A stretch of DNA of 64,000 bases from Sphingomonas sp. IC081 (GTDB lineage Bacteria > Pseudomonadota > Alphaproteobacteria > Sphingomonadales > Sphingomonadaceae). Positions 1 through 10,375 of this stretch are shown here, piece by piece; positions within the stretch are counted from its first letter, which is position 1, and the number at the start of each line of letters is the position of its first letter. The notes below the pieces were generated by a model, which saw nothing but the letters and a program-made list of their open reading frames with translations, had not been told where the DNA came from and did not search any database. Position numbers and translations under genes: made by a program. The DNA lies in assembly GCF_006874585.1 (NCBI RefSeq), contig NZ_CP029761.1, forward strand, positions 879,001-943,000, written 5' to 3'.

Positions 1-1411
1 CGCGCAGAACCGAAAGCGCGACCGGATCGCCCAGGCGTGCCAGTTCGTCCTTCTTGAGCTGGCCGATGCCGTGCTCGGCCGAGATTGATCCGCCCCATTC
101 CGTAACAAGATCATGGACATAACGGCTGATTTCCTTGCCCGTTCCGGCCTGCCAGGCGGCCCCGTCGGTCACGCTGGGGGCGATCACGTGGTAGTGGACG
201 TTGCCGTCTCCGAGATGACCGAAGGCGATCGCCTCGGTTCCGGGCCATTTGGCCTCGATCATCGGCGCGGTGGTCTCCACGAAGTCGGGCATCTTCTCGA
301 CCGGCACCGAAATGTCGTGCTGGACCGCGGGGCCGCGCGCGCGTTCGGCGGGGGAGATCGATTCGCGGATCAGCCACATGGCTTCGGCCTGGGCTTCGTT
401 GGCGGACATCGCGGCGTCTTCCAGCAGTTCGGCCTCGAAAGCGTCGGCCATCATCGTCTCGCAGCGTTCGCGCAGGGTGTCGGCGCCGGTGCGATCGGCC
501 ACCACTTCGATCAGGACGTGCCAGCCATGCCTGCCTTCGAGCGGGGCGCGGGCGTCGGGCAGATAGTCCAGCACCGCCTCGAGGCAGGCCTGCGGCAGCA
601 CTTCGAAGCCTTCGAGCGCATCGCCCGCGGCAGCCTCGCAATGCAGCAGCAGCTTGCGCGCCATACCCAGCGTGGGCACGCCCGCCCAGACCACCACGCG
701 CTCGGCCACCGCGGGCGAGAGGGCGAGGGTGGCGGCGGTGACGATGCCCATCGTGCCTTCGGAGCCGATGAAGACCTGCTTGAGATCGAAGCCGCGATTG
801 TCCTTCTTGAGCGGGGTGAGCATCGAGAACACCTGCCCGTCCGGAAGTACGGCCTCCAGTCCCAGCACCAGCGCCCGCATCGAGCCATGGCGCAGGACCT
901 GGGTGCCGCCGGCATTGGTAGCGATCAATCCGCCGACGGTTGCCGAACCCTTGCCGCCGAGCGAGAGCGGGAAGCGCAGGCCCTTGGCTTCGGCGGTCTC
1001 GTGCAGGGTCTGGAGCACGAATCCGGCTTCGCAGGTGATCTGGCGGGCCTCGACGTCAAACTGGCGCACCGCAGTCATGCGGCGCAGCGAGAGCAGCAGG
1101 GCCTCGCCGCTGTCGTCGGGCGTGGCGCCGCCCGACATGCCGCTGTTGCCGCCCTGGGGGACGATGGCGATGCCGTGCTGCGCGCAGAGCGCCACCACGG
1201 CGGCGACTTCCTGCGTGGTGGCGGGCGAGGCGAGGGCGAGGGCCTTGCCGGTATAACGCCCGCGCCAGTCGGTCAGCCAGGGTTCCAGCAGGTCCGGGTC
1301 GACAGTGAAGCCGCGGGGGCCAAGCAATTCGGCGGCTTCTTCAAGGAAGCGCGTGGAGGCGGCGGATCGGGCGGCGGATCGGGGGGCGGAGCTGTCGGTG
1401 AGCGTCGTCAT
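1..1411 (-). CDS. FAD-binding oxidoreductase, D-2-hydroxyglutarate dehydrogenase/glycolate oxidase type (3' end missing)
   Basis: About 470 residues are visible and the C-terminus runs off the window. The protein should oxidise a D-2-hydroxyacid using FAD. A PCMH-type FAD-binding motif, PQGGNSGMSGG, lies near residues 85-95. The FAD-oxidase C-terminal domain shows GHLGDGNVHYH and the family signature SAEHGIGQLKKDEL close to the cut end. The start is an ATG at 1411, after which the frame reads cleanly through the family's N-terminus. The substrate (D-2-hydroxyglutarate, D-lactate or glycolate) cannot be fixed from sequence alone. The family is certain, the exact substrate is not. Confidence 0.9.
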   Translation of the reverse strand, partial: MTTLTDSSAPRSAARSAASTRFLEEAAELLGPRGFTVDPDLLEPWLTDWRGRYTGKALALASPATTQEVAAVVALCAQHGIAIVPQGGNSGMSGGATPDDSGEALLLSLRRMTAVRQFDVEARQITCEAGFVLQTLHETAEAKGLRFPLSLGGKGSATVGGLIATNAGGTQVLRHGSMRALVLGLEAVLPDGQVFSMLTPLKKDNRGFDLKQVFIGSEGTMGIVTAATLALSPAVAERVVVWAGVPTLGMARKLLLHCEAAAGDALEGFEVLPQACLEAVLDYLPDARAPLEGRHGWHVLIEVVADRTGADTLRERCETMMADAFEAELLEDAAMSANEAQAEAMWLIRESISPAERARGPAVQHDISVPVEKMPDFVETTAPMIEAKWPGTEAIAFGHLGDGNVHYHVIAPSVTDGAAWQAGTGKEISRYVHDLVTEWGGSISAEHGIGQLKKDELARLGDPVALSVLR

Positions 1412-1560
1412 GCCGGCGATATGGCACAGCCCATTGCCGGTTTCACCCAATTTGCGTCGTCAGGATGCTTGCCGTTTGGGTTAAGCGGTGGTTCAAGCTC
1501 TTGCCCTAAGGGAGGGGGACGGTCCGGTCCGCCTGGGCTGTTCGGGGATCTGCTCTTTCG

Positions 1561-2187
1561 ATGAATCTTGCGTCCATTCTGCTCTATCCGTTCATGCTGC
1601 TGTTGCCGGCGGCAGGGGGCGGCGATTCGGGCAAGGCGGATGCGGGCAAGTCGGATCGCGGCGTGGTGCAGGATCCGATGCGCGCCGATGCCGGGGCCGC
1701 GCCCGGCTATGCGGTGCCCGAGGATGCCTGGCCGGACGAACGCTCCGATTCCGCGGCGCGGGGGATCATCTCGGTCTTCGCGTTCCAGCACCCGGAGCCG
1801 GAGGATGCCTGGCAGGTGCGCATCGAACAGCGCATGACCATCCGCATCACCCCGCGTGCCCAGTTGCCGGTCGATCCGGATGGCCCGATGGACCGCGACC
1901 CGCGGCCGCGTTTCACCGAGCGCAAGATCGGCAAGTGCCTGCCGATCGCGGGGATCGCCGGGGTGGAGCCGGACGGCCAGCACAATCTCCTGCTGTTCAT
2001 GCGCGATCGCCGGATCATCAGCGCGGAACTCGAACGCTCCTGCCGGGCGGGCTCGTTCTATTCGGGTTTCCTGCTCTCCCGCTCGCCGGACGGCCAGCTC
2101 TGCGTCGAGCGCGATTCGCTGCTTTCGCGCAGCGGATCGAACTGCAAGCTGGTGCGCATCCGCCAGATGGTGGCGTCCGGTCGCTGA
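1561..2187 (+). CDS. hypothetical secreted protein
   Basis: A 208-residue protein that I do not recognise. It begins with a short hydrophobic stretch (MNLASILLYPFMLLLPAAGG) that looks like a signal peptide or anchor. A charged, Asp/Pro-rich region follows, then a compact C-terminal half. Four cysteines in that half (in GKCLP, ERSCRAG, QLCVE and SNCKL) could form disulfides in the periplasm. No strong Shine-Dalgarno sequence precedes the ATG, but codon use matches its neighbours and the opposite strand has no better candidate. It sits between the divergent FAD oxidase and the RhlE-like helicase. Function is unknown. Confidence 0.7.
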   Translation: MNLASILLYPFMLLLPAAGGGDSGKADAGKSDRGVVQDPMRADAGAAPGYAVPEDAWPDERSDSAARGIISVFAFQHPEPEDAWQVRIEQRMTIRITPRAQLPVDPDGPMDRDPRPRFTERKIGKCLPIAGIAGVEPDGQHNLLLFMRDRRIISAELERSCRAGSFYSGFLLSRSPDGQLCVERDSLLSRSGSNCKLVRIRQMVASGR

Positions 2188-2370
2188 CCCCGGGCATGCA
2201 CGAAGGCGGCGAATCAGGCCTCTGCGCGGATTTCCTTGACTTTCGGGGGCATTCGCGCCTAGGGCCCGCGCAGATATACGTTGGACACGCGAAGGGGCTC
2301 GCCCCGTACTCACTCGCGATACTCGGCGGATATCCTTGTTTCCCTGAACTCCGGATAAACCATTCTGCCT

Positions 2371-3822
<1,452 letters not shown>

Positions 3823-3831
3823 CACGATACG

Positions 3832-3860
3832 ACGGGGAGCCATCTGGCTCCCCGTTTTCG
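3832..3860 (+). terminator. intrinsic terminator of the RhlE-like helicase gene
   Basis: A perfect 11-bp stem (3832-3842 with 3845-3855) of the GGGGAGCC type is followed by TTTTCGTTT. It lies 10 bp after the helicase stop codon. Confidence 0.85.
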
Positions 3861-3926
3861 TTTGGCTATAAGGGCTTGTGAGTGGTTCGGGCGTTGGCTC
3901 CCGAGCGGCAACAAGGAGCGGCGTTG

Positions 3927-5390
3927 ATGCGAGCTGAGCGTCTTGGGGGAATGAGGCGGGCGCTGGCCGTTTCGCTGGGTCTGGGGATGGCGATCGGCCT
4001 GGGGACGGGCTGTGCGGCTACGGCCGATCCCGGGGCGTTGGTGCATGAGGAAAACGGCGCGCTTCAGGGCCATGCCGAAGGCGGCGTGATCAGCTGGAAG
4101 GGCATCCCCTTCGCCGCGCCGCCAGTGGGCAACTTGCGCTGGCGGGCGCCGCAGCCGGCGGCTTCGTGGCAGGGCGTGCGCGATGCGGGCGAATATGGCC
4201 ATGACTGCATGCAGAAGCCGTTCGACGGCGATGCCGCGCCGCTCGGCACGCCGCCTGCGGAAGACTGCCTCTACGCCAACGTCTGGCGCCCGGAGCGGGC
4301 CGGGGGCAAGCTGCCGGTGGTGGTGTGGATCTATGGCGGCGGCTTCGTCAATGGCGGGGCCTCGCCGCCGACGTATTCGGGGGCCGAACTCGCGCGGCAG
4401 GGCGTGCTGTTCTTCAGCTTCAACTACCGGGTCGGCCGGTTCGGCACGTTTGCCCATCCGGCGTTGACGCAGGCGCAGGAGGATGGCGGCCTGCTCGGCA
4501 ATTACGGCTATCTCGACCAGATCGCGGCGCTTTCCTGGGTCCAGCGCAATATCGAGGCGTTCGGCGGCGATCCCGACAACGTGACGATCGTGGGCGAGAG
4601 CGCGGGCGGCATGTCGGTGCACAATCTCGTCACGTCGCCGCTGGCGAACGGGCTGTTCGACAAGGCGGTGGTGATGTCGGGCGGTGACGGGCAGATGCTG
4701 GTCGATGCCGATCTTGCATCGGCGGAGGCGGCGGGGCTGCGCTTTGCGGCAGGCAAGGGCATTGCCGCAGACGATCCCGAAAGCCTTGCGAAACTACGGG
4801 CACTTCCGGGCGATGCCGTGGTCGATGGGCTGAACCTGGCGGCGCTGTTCGCGCCGTCGAGCGCGCCGCGCACCTTTGCAAGCCCGTTCGCGGATGGCCG
4901 CATCGCCGTCGATCAGCGCAAGGCGTACGCTTCCGGCACGTTCCATCAGGTGCCGATGATCATCGGCGCGACAAGCGATGACATCGGCGGCGTTGCCGGC
5001 GGGATGATCGCGGGTGCACGCCAGTTGTCGGGCCTGATTGCCGAACAGGGCGTGCCGGTCTGGGAATATCGCTTCGGTTATGTCGCCAGCTCACTGCCGC
5101 AGGACGGCAAGGGCGCGGGCCATGCGACCGACATTCCCTATTTTCTCGGCACCGTGGCGATCAAGTATGGTGCGGGGGCGAGCGATCGGGATGCCGGCAT
5201 GGCGCGGATCGCCAGCGGCTATCTGGTGAACTTCGCGAAGACGGGCGATCCCAACGGTGCGGACCTGCCGGTCTGGCAGCCGCGTTCACGGCAGGGCGAG
5301 GCGATCCTCGATCTTGCCCCGGATGGCACGGCGGCAAACATTCCCGATCCTCTGCTGCCGCAGATCGACGCCGCATCGCAGGGTCAGTGA
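3927..5390 (+). CDS. secreted type-B carboxylesterase
   Basis: A 487-residue alpha/beta hydrolase that should cleave carboxylic esters in the periplasm. The nucleophile elbow GESAGG places the catalytic serine at about residue 225. YGGGF-type oxyanion-hole residues (WIYGGGFVNGG) precede it, and the late GAGHATDIPYF motif carries the likely catalytic histidine. The N-terminus is a signal sequence ending in LGTGCAA, so it may be a lipoprotein. I chose ATG 3927 because AAGGAG lies 8 nt upstream; an upstream GTG at 3882 would only lengthen the leader. The stop overlaps by 7 bp the convergent sterol-desaturase-family gene. The natural substrate is unknown. Confidence 0.9.
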   Translation: MRAERLGGMRRALAVSLGLGMAIGLGTGCAATADPGALVHEENGALQGHAEGGVISWKGIPFAAPPVGNLRWRAPQPAASWQGVRDAGEYGHDCMQKPFDGDAAPLGTPPAEDCLYANVWRPERAGGKLPVVVWIYGGGFVNGGASPPTYSGAELARQGVLFFSFNYRVGRFGTFAHPALTQAQEDGGLLGNYGYLDQIAALSWVQRNIEAFGGDPDNVTIVGESAGGMSVHNLVTSPLANGLFDKAVVMSGGDGQMLVDADLASAEAAGLRFAAGKGIAADDPESLAKLRALPGDAVVDGLNLAALFAPSSAPRTFASPFADGRIAVDQRKAYASGTFHQVPMIIGATSDDIGGVAGGMIAGARQLSGLIAEQGVPVWEYRFGYVASSLPQDGKGAGHATDIPYFLGTVAIKYGAGASDRDAGMARIASGYLVNFAKTGDPNGADLPVWQPRSRQGEAILDLAPDGTAANIPDPLLPQIDAASQGQ

Positions 5391-6181
5391 GCGCTTTCGG
5401 CCACGGCGCCGCCGCTATCCGATCGTAGCTCGGGCTGCGCACGGAACGGCGCGGCGAGGTGGTCGACGAAGTTTTCCGGCGGCGCCTGTTCGACGCCGAA
5501 GCGGGAAGGGCGCTCGGCTTCGGGGCGATAGGCCGTGCCGAACAGCTTGTCCCAGATCACCAGTTGCGAACCGAAATTGCTGTCATAGGCGTGCTCTTCG
5601 TCGGCATGGTGCCAGTGGTGCACGCGCGGCGGCGTGAACACGGCGTCGAGCGGCCCGAACGAGAGCCGGGTATCGGCATGCAGCAGGTTCGCGTGCAGCG
5701 TGTAGAACCCCATGTAGATCGCCACGGCCGTGGGCGAGAAGGCGGCGATGCACATCGGCAGCGCCATGGCGGTGGCAAAGACGATCTGTTCGACCGGATG
5801 GACGCGGGCGGTGGCCAGCCAGTCGAGGTGCGGGCTGGAATGGTGGATGCGGTGAAAGCGCCAGAGCAAGGGCGAGGCGTGGAAGCTGCGGTGCGCGCAC
5901 CAGATGATGAAGTCGCAGACCAGCAGCAAAATGATCGCCTGCAGCCAGACCGGAATCGTCCCGGACAGATGCACGAGCGGGTCGAAGGGCGCGATCAGCG
6001 CCAGCAGCAGCATGGCGCCGAACCGGATCATGAGCGTGCCCACCGTTGCATGGAGAATGTCCGCGACTACCCCCGCGCGGGTGCGGCGATCGGGGCCGCG
6101 TGCGGGCAGCAGCCACTCGAGCGGGACGAGCAGCAGCGCGACGAAGAACAGGGGCCGCAGGACGGCAAGGATTTCATGCAT
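5384..6181 (-). CDS. sterol desaturase / fatty acid hydroxylase family membrane protein
   Basis: A 265-residue integral membrane di-iron oxygenase. Hydrophobic helices at about residues 5-25, 40-65 and 80-95, plus a central pair, frame the histidine clusters that bind the irons: HRSFH, HRIHH and HHWHH. This His-box set defines the fatty acid hydroxylase superfamily, whose members hydroxylate or desaturate lipids or carotenoids at the membrane face. Its 3' end overlaps the convergent carboxylesterase gene. There is no clear ribosome site at ATG 6181, but the N-terminus reads as a normal first helix. The substrate cannot be predicted. Confidence 0.9.
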   Translation of the reverse strand: MHEILAVLRPLFFVALLLVPLEWLLPARGPDRRTRAGVVADILHATVGTLMIRFGAMLLLALIAPFDPLVHLSGTIPVWLQAIILLLVCDFIIWCAHRSFHASPLLWRFHRIHHSSPHLDWLATARVHPVEQIVFATAMALPMCIAAFSPTAVAIYMGFYTLHANLLHADTRLSFGPLDAVFTPPRVHHWHHADEEHAYDSNFGSQLVIWDKLFGTAYRPEAERPSRFGVEQAPPENFVDHLAAPFRAQPELRSDSGGAVAESAH

Positions 6182-6353
6182 CAGGATGAGGCCCGTCGAA
6201 AGGAACTGGCGGCGATCCTAGGGCATCATGGTTTCCCGATCCTAAACGCCTGGCAATGAGTTGGGCGCTGGTCGCCGCTTAAATGCCTGTTTACCAATGT
6301 GGCGCTAGCTGTTCCGTGTGCCCGGCCGTTGCGGCGGGGGACGGGGGACTTCG

Positions 6354-6938
6354 ATGACTTTGCCTCGCCTGCTTCATCTTGCCGAATGCGCGTTCATGAT
6401 CCTGCTGGCCTACATGGTGGTCTGGCGCCTGCTTCCGGCCATGCCGCAGCACCCGCAGCTGGTGGTGTTCCTGGTGGCCGAATTGCTTGGCGTGGTGCTG
6501 ATCCTGCTGCAGCGGCCCGGCGACGTGGCGACCGGGGTCAAGCCGGTGCTGGTGGGTTTCGGCGGTACGGCGGCGGGCCTGCTGATCGTACCCAGGGGTG
6601 TCCAGCTGGTGCCGGATCTGGCCTCGACCTCGATGATCCTGGGCGGCGTTGCCCTGTCGATCCTCGCCAAGCTGTCGCTGCGCCGCAGCTTCGGGGTGGT
6701 GGCGGCCAATCGCGGCGTGTACCGTCTGGTGCGCCATCCGATGTACATGGCCTACATCATCAACCACATCGGCTATCTGATGCTCTATCTTTCGGCCTGG
6801 AACCTGGCGGTCTATGCGCTGGCGTGGATCCTGCTGTGGATGCGCACGGACGAGGAGGAGAAGGTCCTGCGCGCCGATCCGGCTTACCGTGCATATGCCG
6901 AGAAGGTTCGTTCGCGGTTGATCCCGGGGCTCGTCTGA
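6354..6938 (+). CDS. isoprenylcysteine carboxyl methyltransferase-like membrane protein
   Basis: A 194-residue polytopic membrane protein with about five hydrophobic helices. The C-terminal half holds the ICMT/PEMT signature RHPMYMAYIINHIGYL followed by a conserved acidic pair (DEEE). Proteins of this fold use S-adenosylmethionine to methylate membrane-embedded substrates, but the bacterial members are mostly uncharacterised. I start at ATG 6354, preceded by a GGGGGA stretch, rather than at GTG 6318, which would add a non-hydrophobic leader. It ends 7 bp from the convergent uvrD stop. Confidence 0.82.
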   Translation: MTLPRLLHLAECAFMILLAYMVVWRLLPAMPQHPQLVVFLVAELLGVVLILLQRPGDVATGVKPVLVGFGGTAAGLLIVPRGVQLVPDLASTSMILGGVALSILAKLSLRRSFGVVAANRGVYRLVRHPMYMAYIINHIGYLMLYLSAWNLAVYALAWILLWMRTDEEEKVLRADPAYRAYAEKVRSRLIPGLV

Positions 6939-6945
6939 GCCGGCT

Positions 6946-9252
6946 TCAGACGTCGCTGGCAGGCTTCACGAAGCTGTCGAGCACACGCTTGGCGCCGGCC
7001 TGTTCGAAGTCGATCTCCAGCTTGTTGCCTTCCTGCCCGGTGACCTTGCCGTAGCCGAACTTCTCGTGGAACACGCGGGCGCCGACTTCGATGTCGGTGC
7101 GCGGTTTCGAGGCGAAGCTGGCGGCGCTGCGGGTCGATTCGGCGATGCGGCGCGGCTTGGGATCGTAGTCCTGCGCCGCGGCGCGCTGCCAGCCGGGCCC
7201 GCGCGTCATCGTGCGGGCAGGCTGCGCGCGGGCGACTTCGGCGAAGGGATCGGCATGTTCGCTCCACTGCGCCCTCCACAGCGAAGCGCCGCCCGATAGC
7301 GTGGTTTCGCTGTCGACGTGATCCTCGGGCAGTTCGGCAATGAAGCGCGAGGGGATGGAACTGGTCCACTGGCCATAGATGCGCCGATTGGCGGCGTGGA
7401 GGATCGTGCACTTGCGCCGTGCCCGCGTGATCGCGACGTAGGCAAGCCGGCGCTCTTCCTCGAGGCTGGCGAGGCCGCCTTCGTCCATCGAGCGCTGCGA
7501 GGGGAACACGCCTTCCTCCCAGCCCGGCAGGAACACGTTGTCGAATTCCAGCCCCTTGGCGGCGTGCATGGTCATGATCGTGACCTTCTCCTCGTCCGAG
7601 GCGGCCTCGTTGTCCATCACCAGGCTCACGTGTTCGAGGAAATCGCCGAGGCTTTCATACTCTTCCATGGCGCGCGCGAGTTCGACGAGGTTTTCCAGCC
7701 GTCCGTTCGCCTCGGGCGTCTTTTCCGCCTGCAGCGCGTCGGTATAGCCGCTCTCGTCGAGCACGGTGCGCATGAGGTCGGCCGGGTTCTCGGTGGCGGA
7801 AAGATCGCGCCAGCGGGCGAAGTCGCGCATCAGCGAGAGGAAGGTGTTGCGGGCGCGGGCGGGCAGTTCGTCGGTATCGGCGATTTCGATCGCGGCCATG
7901 GCGAGCGGAATCGCGCGCCGGCGGGCAAGCGTGTGCAGCGCCTCCAGCGCCTTGGCCCCGAGACCGCGCTTGGGGGCGTTGTAGATGCGCTCGAAGGCAA
8001 GGTCGTCCGCCGGCTGGGCGATGACGCGCAAGTAGGCGAGGGCGTCGCGGATTTCGGCGCGCTCGTAGAAGCGGAAGCCGCCGACGATGCGGTACTTCAT
8101 GCCGATCGCGATGAAGCGGTCCTCGAACTCGCGCGTCTGGTACTGCGCGCGCACGAGGATGGCGATCTGGTCGAGCGCGGCGCCTTCGCGTTCCAGCCGC
8201 TCGATCTCGTCGCCGACACGGCGGGCTTCCTCGGGGGCGTCCCAGACACCGATCACGCGCACCTTGTCGCCCGCGTGGCGCTCGGTCCACAGCGTCTTGC
8301 CGAGGCGCTGGGTATTCTCGCCGATCAGGCCCGAGGCGGCGGCAAGGATCTGCGGGGTGGAGCGGTAGTTCTGCTCCAGCCGGATCACTTTCGCGCCGGG
8401 GAAGTCCTTCTCGAACTTGAGGATATTGGCCACTTCCGCGCCGCGCCAGGAGTAGATCGACTGGTCGTCATCGCCCACCACGCAGATGTTCTTGCGGACT
8501 TGCGCGATGAGGCGCAGCCAGAGGTACTGGACCTGGTTGGTGTCCTGATACTCGTCCACCATCACGTATTTGAAGCGCTGCTGGTATTGCTCCAGCACTT
8601 CGCGGTGGGTGCGCAGGATGTTGAGCATGTGCAGCAGAAGATCGCCGAAATCGCAGGCGTTCAGCGTCTTCAGGCGGTCCTGATAGAGTTGGTAGAACTT
8701 CTGCCCGCGCCCGTTGGCGTAGGATTCGTTCTCTCCGGCATCGAGATCGGCGGGGTTGAGGCCGCGGTTCTTCCAGCGATCGATGCAACCGGCGAGCTGG
8801 CGCGCGGGCCAGCGCTTCTCATCAATCCCTTCGGCCTGGATCAGCTGCTTCAGCACGCGCAGCTGATCGTCGGTGTCGATGATCGTGAAATTGGGCTGGA
8901 GGCCGACCAGTTCGGCGTGGCGGCGCAGCATCTTGGCGGCAATCGCGTGGAAAGTGCCGAGCCAGGGCATGCCCTCGACCGCCGGGCCGATCAACTGGCC
9001 GACACGCTCGCGCATTTCGCGCGCGGCGCGGTTGGTGAAGGTGACGCAGAGGATCTCGCTTGGCCAGGCCAGGCGGCTGCGCACCAGATGCGCCAGCCTG
9101 CGGGTGAGCGCCGCCGTCTTGCCGGTACCGGCACCCGCCAGCATCAGCACCGGGCCCTCGGTGGTCAGAACTGCCTCGCGCTGGGGCGGGTTCAGCCCGT
9201 CGATGAGCGGGTCGGAAGAGGCGTCGGGCACGGGGGATTGCAGATCGTTCAC
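6946..9252 (-). CDS. uvrD: ATP-dependent DNA helicase UvrD/PcrA
   Basis: A 768-residue superfamily 1A helicase that removes UvrC and the excised oligonucleotide in nucleotide excision repair and acts in mismatch repair. Walker A AGAGTGKT lies near residue 40, the DEYQDTN box near 225, and QNYRST, VVGDDDQSIYSWRGA and the late VAITRAR motif are all present. The last 45 residues (GARVFHEKFGYGKV onward) form the Tudor-like C-terminal domain seen in UvrD/PcrA. I choose GTG 9252. A LexA box and a plausible -10 lie immediately upstream, so the mRNA may be leaderless. A TTG at 9315 would add 21 unconserved residues. Confidence 0.95.
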   Translation of the reverse strand: MNDLQSPVPDASSDPLIDGLNPPQREAVLTTEGPVLMLAGAGTGKTAALTRRLAHLVRSRLAWPSEILCVTFTNRAAREMRERVGQLIGPAVEGMPWLGTFHAIAAKMLRRHAELVGLQPNFTIIDTDDQLRVLKQLIQAEGIDEKRWPARQLAGCIDRWKNRGLNPADLDAGENESYANGRGQKFYQLYQDRLKTLNACDFGDLLLHMLNILRTHREVLEQYQQRFKYVMVDEYQDTNQVQYLWLRLIAQVRKNICVVGDDDQSIYSWRGAEVANILKFEKDFPGAKVIRLEQNYRSTPQILAAASGLIGENTQRLGKTLWTERHAGDKVRVIGVWDAPEEARRVGDEIERLEREGAALDQIAILVRAQYQTREFEDRFIAIGMKYRIVGGFRFYERAEIRDALAYLRVIAQPADDLAFERIYNAPKRGLGAKALEALHTLARRRAIPLAMAAIEIADTDELPARARNTFLSLMRDFARWRDLSATENPADLMRTVLDESGYTDALQAEKTPEANGRLENLVELARAMEEYESLGDFLEHVSLVMDNEAASDEEKVTIMTMHAAKGLEFDNVFLPGWEEGVFPSQRSMDEGGLASLEEERRLAYVAITRARRKCTILHAANRRIYGQWTSSIPSRFIAELPEDHVDSETTLSGGASLWRAQWSEHADPFAEVARAQPARTMTRGPGWQRAAAQDYDPKPRRIAESTRSAASFASKPRTDIEVGARVFHEKFGYGKVTGQEGNKLEIDFEQAGAKRVLDSFVKPASDV

Positions 9253-9256
9253 CCGT

Positions 9257-9271
9257 GAACATCTAGAGAAC
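9257..9271 (-). promoter_or_regulatory. LexA (SOS) box at uvrD
   Basis: On the minus strand the site reads GTTC-TCTAGAT-GTTC, an exact match to the alphaproteobacterial LexA consensus GTTC-N7-GTTC. It ends 4 nt before the GTG start of uvrD and overlaps the predicted -10 element, so LexA bound here would block transcription directly. UvrD is SOS-induced in many bacteria. Confidence 0.85.
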
Positions 9272-9288
9272 GGGGGCGGGGCGTGCAA
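9260..9288 (-). promoter_or_regulatory. predicted uvrD promoter
   Basis: On the minus strand, TTGCAC (9288-9283) and TAGATG (9265-9260) are separated by 17 nt. A start site about 7 nt downstream of the -10 would fall on or next to the GTG at 9252. The prediction is by motif only. Confidence 0.5.
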
Positions 9289-9398
9289 GGCCGCTTCGCC
9301 GGGCCTGGAGAACAATCCCCGCCGGTTTGCCGGGAACCGAAGCGCAGGGCACGCATTGTCACGATGAGCGTGCGGCTGTCATCCATGGAGAAGTCCGG

Positions 9399-9671
9399 AT
9401 GTTTCATCGCTCCATCGTGGTGCTGGCCGCAGCGGCCGCCCTCATTCCCACCGCAGGTTCGGCTCTGGCTGCCTCGCCGCATCACCGGGCGGGCGCCTCG
9501 GTCCGCGAATCCCGCGTCTATCCCTCCGAAGTGACGGTAGACGGGCAGAGCTACAAGGTCTGCTCGAAGACCGTCGTCGATAGCTGCATCAACCCCCGGC
9601 AGGCAGGCCTGCACTTCGGCAACAGGCCGATGGCGGACTGGCCCGGGCAGCCTGCCAGCATGAAAAAGTGA
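9399..9671 (+). CDS. small secreted hypothetical protein
   Basis: A 90-residue protein that I do not recognise. Residues 1-25 form a clear Sec signal peptide ending in SALAAS, so the mature product of about 65 residues should be periplasmic. The mature part has two cysteines in the CSKTVVDSC segment, which could form a disulfide. GGAGAAG lies about 7 nt before the ATG. It is divergent from uvrD and convergent with rsmD. The 3' end is followed by odd direct repeats and a hairpin. Confidence 0.75.
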   Translation: MFHRSIVVLAAAAALIPTAGSALAASPHHRAGASVRESRVYPSEVTVDGQSYKVCSKTVVDSCINPRQAGLHFGNRPMADWPGQPASMKK

Positions 9672-9680
9672 CCGAGCGTG

Positions 9681-9780
9681 GTATGGAAAAGTAACCGCCG
9701 ATGATGGCTAAAGGTAACCAAACGCAAAAGGGGTGCCTTGCGGTCGGCAAAGGCACCCCTTGAAGTATGGAAATGTAACC
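9681..9780. repeat. near-identical 16-bp direct repeats flanking a hairpin
   Basis: GTATGGAAAAGTAACC (9681-9696) recurs as GTATGGAAATGTAACC (9765-9780), with one difference in 16. A looser relative, GGCTAAAGGTAACC, lies between them. They occupy the intergenic space between two convergent genes and bracket the rsmD terminator hairpin. Confidence 0.7.
9728..9761 (-). terminator. intrinsic terminator of the rluB-rsmD unit
   Basis: A perfect 12-bp stem (AAGGGGTGCCTT, 9728-9739, with 9750-9761) and 10-nt loop. In the minus direction it is followed by TTTTGCGTTT, so it should stop transcription leaving rsmD. Confidence 0.8.
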
Positions 9781-9787
9781 TGAAGCG

Positions 9788-10375
9788 TCAGGCCGGGACG
9801 CGGCGCAGGATATGCAGCCGGGCCTTGCCGACATCGCGTGTGGATTCCACTTCGAAGCCCTTGATCGCGAACGTCTCGTCGCGGCCGGTTTCGATGCAGA
9901 CCCAGGTCTGCTCGCCGATCCAGCCGAGGCGGTTGAGCTTGTCGACCGCCACGGCACCGGCGCCGGTGTCGTAAGGTGGATCGAGCAGGACGAGGTCCAG
10001 CGTGTCCTTGGCCGGGCCAAGCGACAGGGCCGAGCTTGCGCGCACGTCGGTCTGCCCCTGCGCGCGCAGATTGGCGATGTTGGTGCGGATCGCCCGGATC
10101 GCGCCGGGGTCCTGGTCGACGAACAGGCAGTGCGCGGCGCCGCGCGAAAGCGCCTCGAGGCCGAGTGCGCCCGATCCGGCAAAGAGATCGGCCACTTTCA
10201 GCCCCTCGAACGTCCCGAGGCGGCTTGCCAGCATCGAGAACAGCGTCTCGCGGGTGCGGTCCGCGGTCGGGCGCGTGGCATCGCCTTCGGGCGCGGCCAG
10301 CTTGCGGCCGCGCCATTCACCCGCGACGATGCGCAGGCCGGTCCGTACATTGCCCCGGGCATTGGCAGGCTTCAT
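9788..10375 (-). CDS. rsmD: 16S rRNA (guanine966-N2)-methyltransferase RsmD
   Basis: A 195-residue SAM-dependent methyltransferase that modifies G966 of 16S rRNA during 30S assembly. The Rossmann SAM motif DLFAGSGALGLEALSRGA is in the first half and the catalytic N6/N2-methyltransferase motif DPPY (LVLLDPPYDTG) in the second. The N-terminal RIVAGEWRGRKL and RPTADRTRETLFSML segments are family hallmarks. The ATG at 10375 overlaps the rluB stop in an ATGA arrangement, so the two rRNA modification genes are probably translationally coupled. An intrinsic terminator follows the stop. Confidence 0.95.
   Translation of the reverse strand: MKPANARGNVRTGLRIVAGEWRGRKLAAPEGDATRPTADRTRETLFSMLASRLGTFEGLKVADLFAGSGALGLEALSRGAAHCLFVDQDPGAIRAIRTNIANLRAQGQTDVRASSALSLGPAKDTLDLVLLDPPYDTGAGAVAVDKLNRLGWIGEQTWVCIETGRDETFAIKGFEVESTRDVGKARLHILRRVPA

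Noticed and set aside
7318..9258. A 646-codon plus-strand frame opposite uvrD
   Set aside because: Antisense artefact of high GC; all helicase motifs are on the minus strand.
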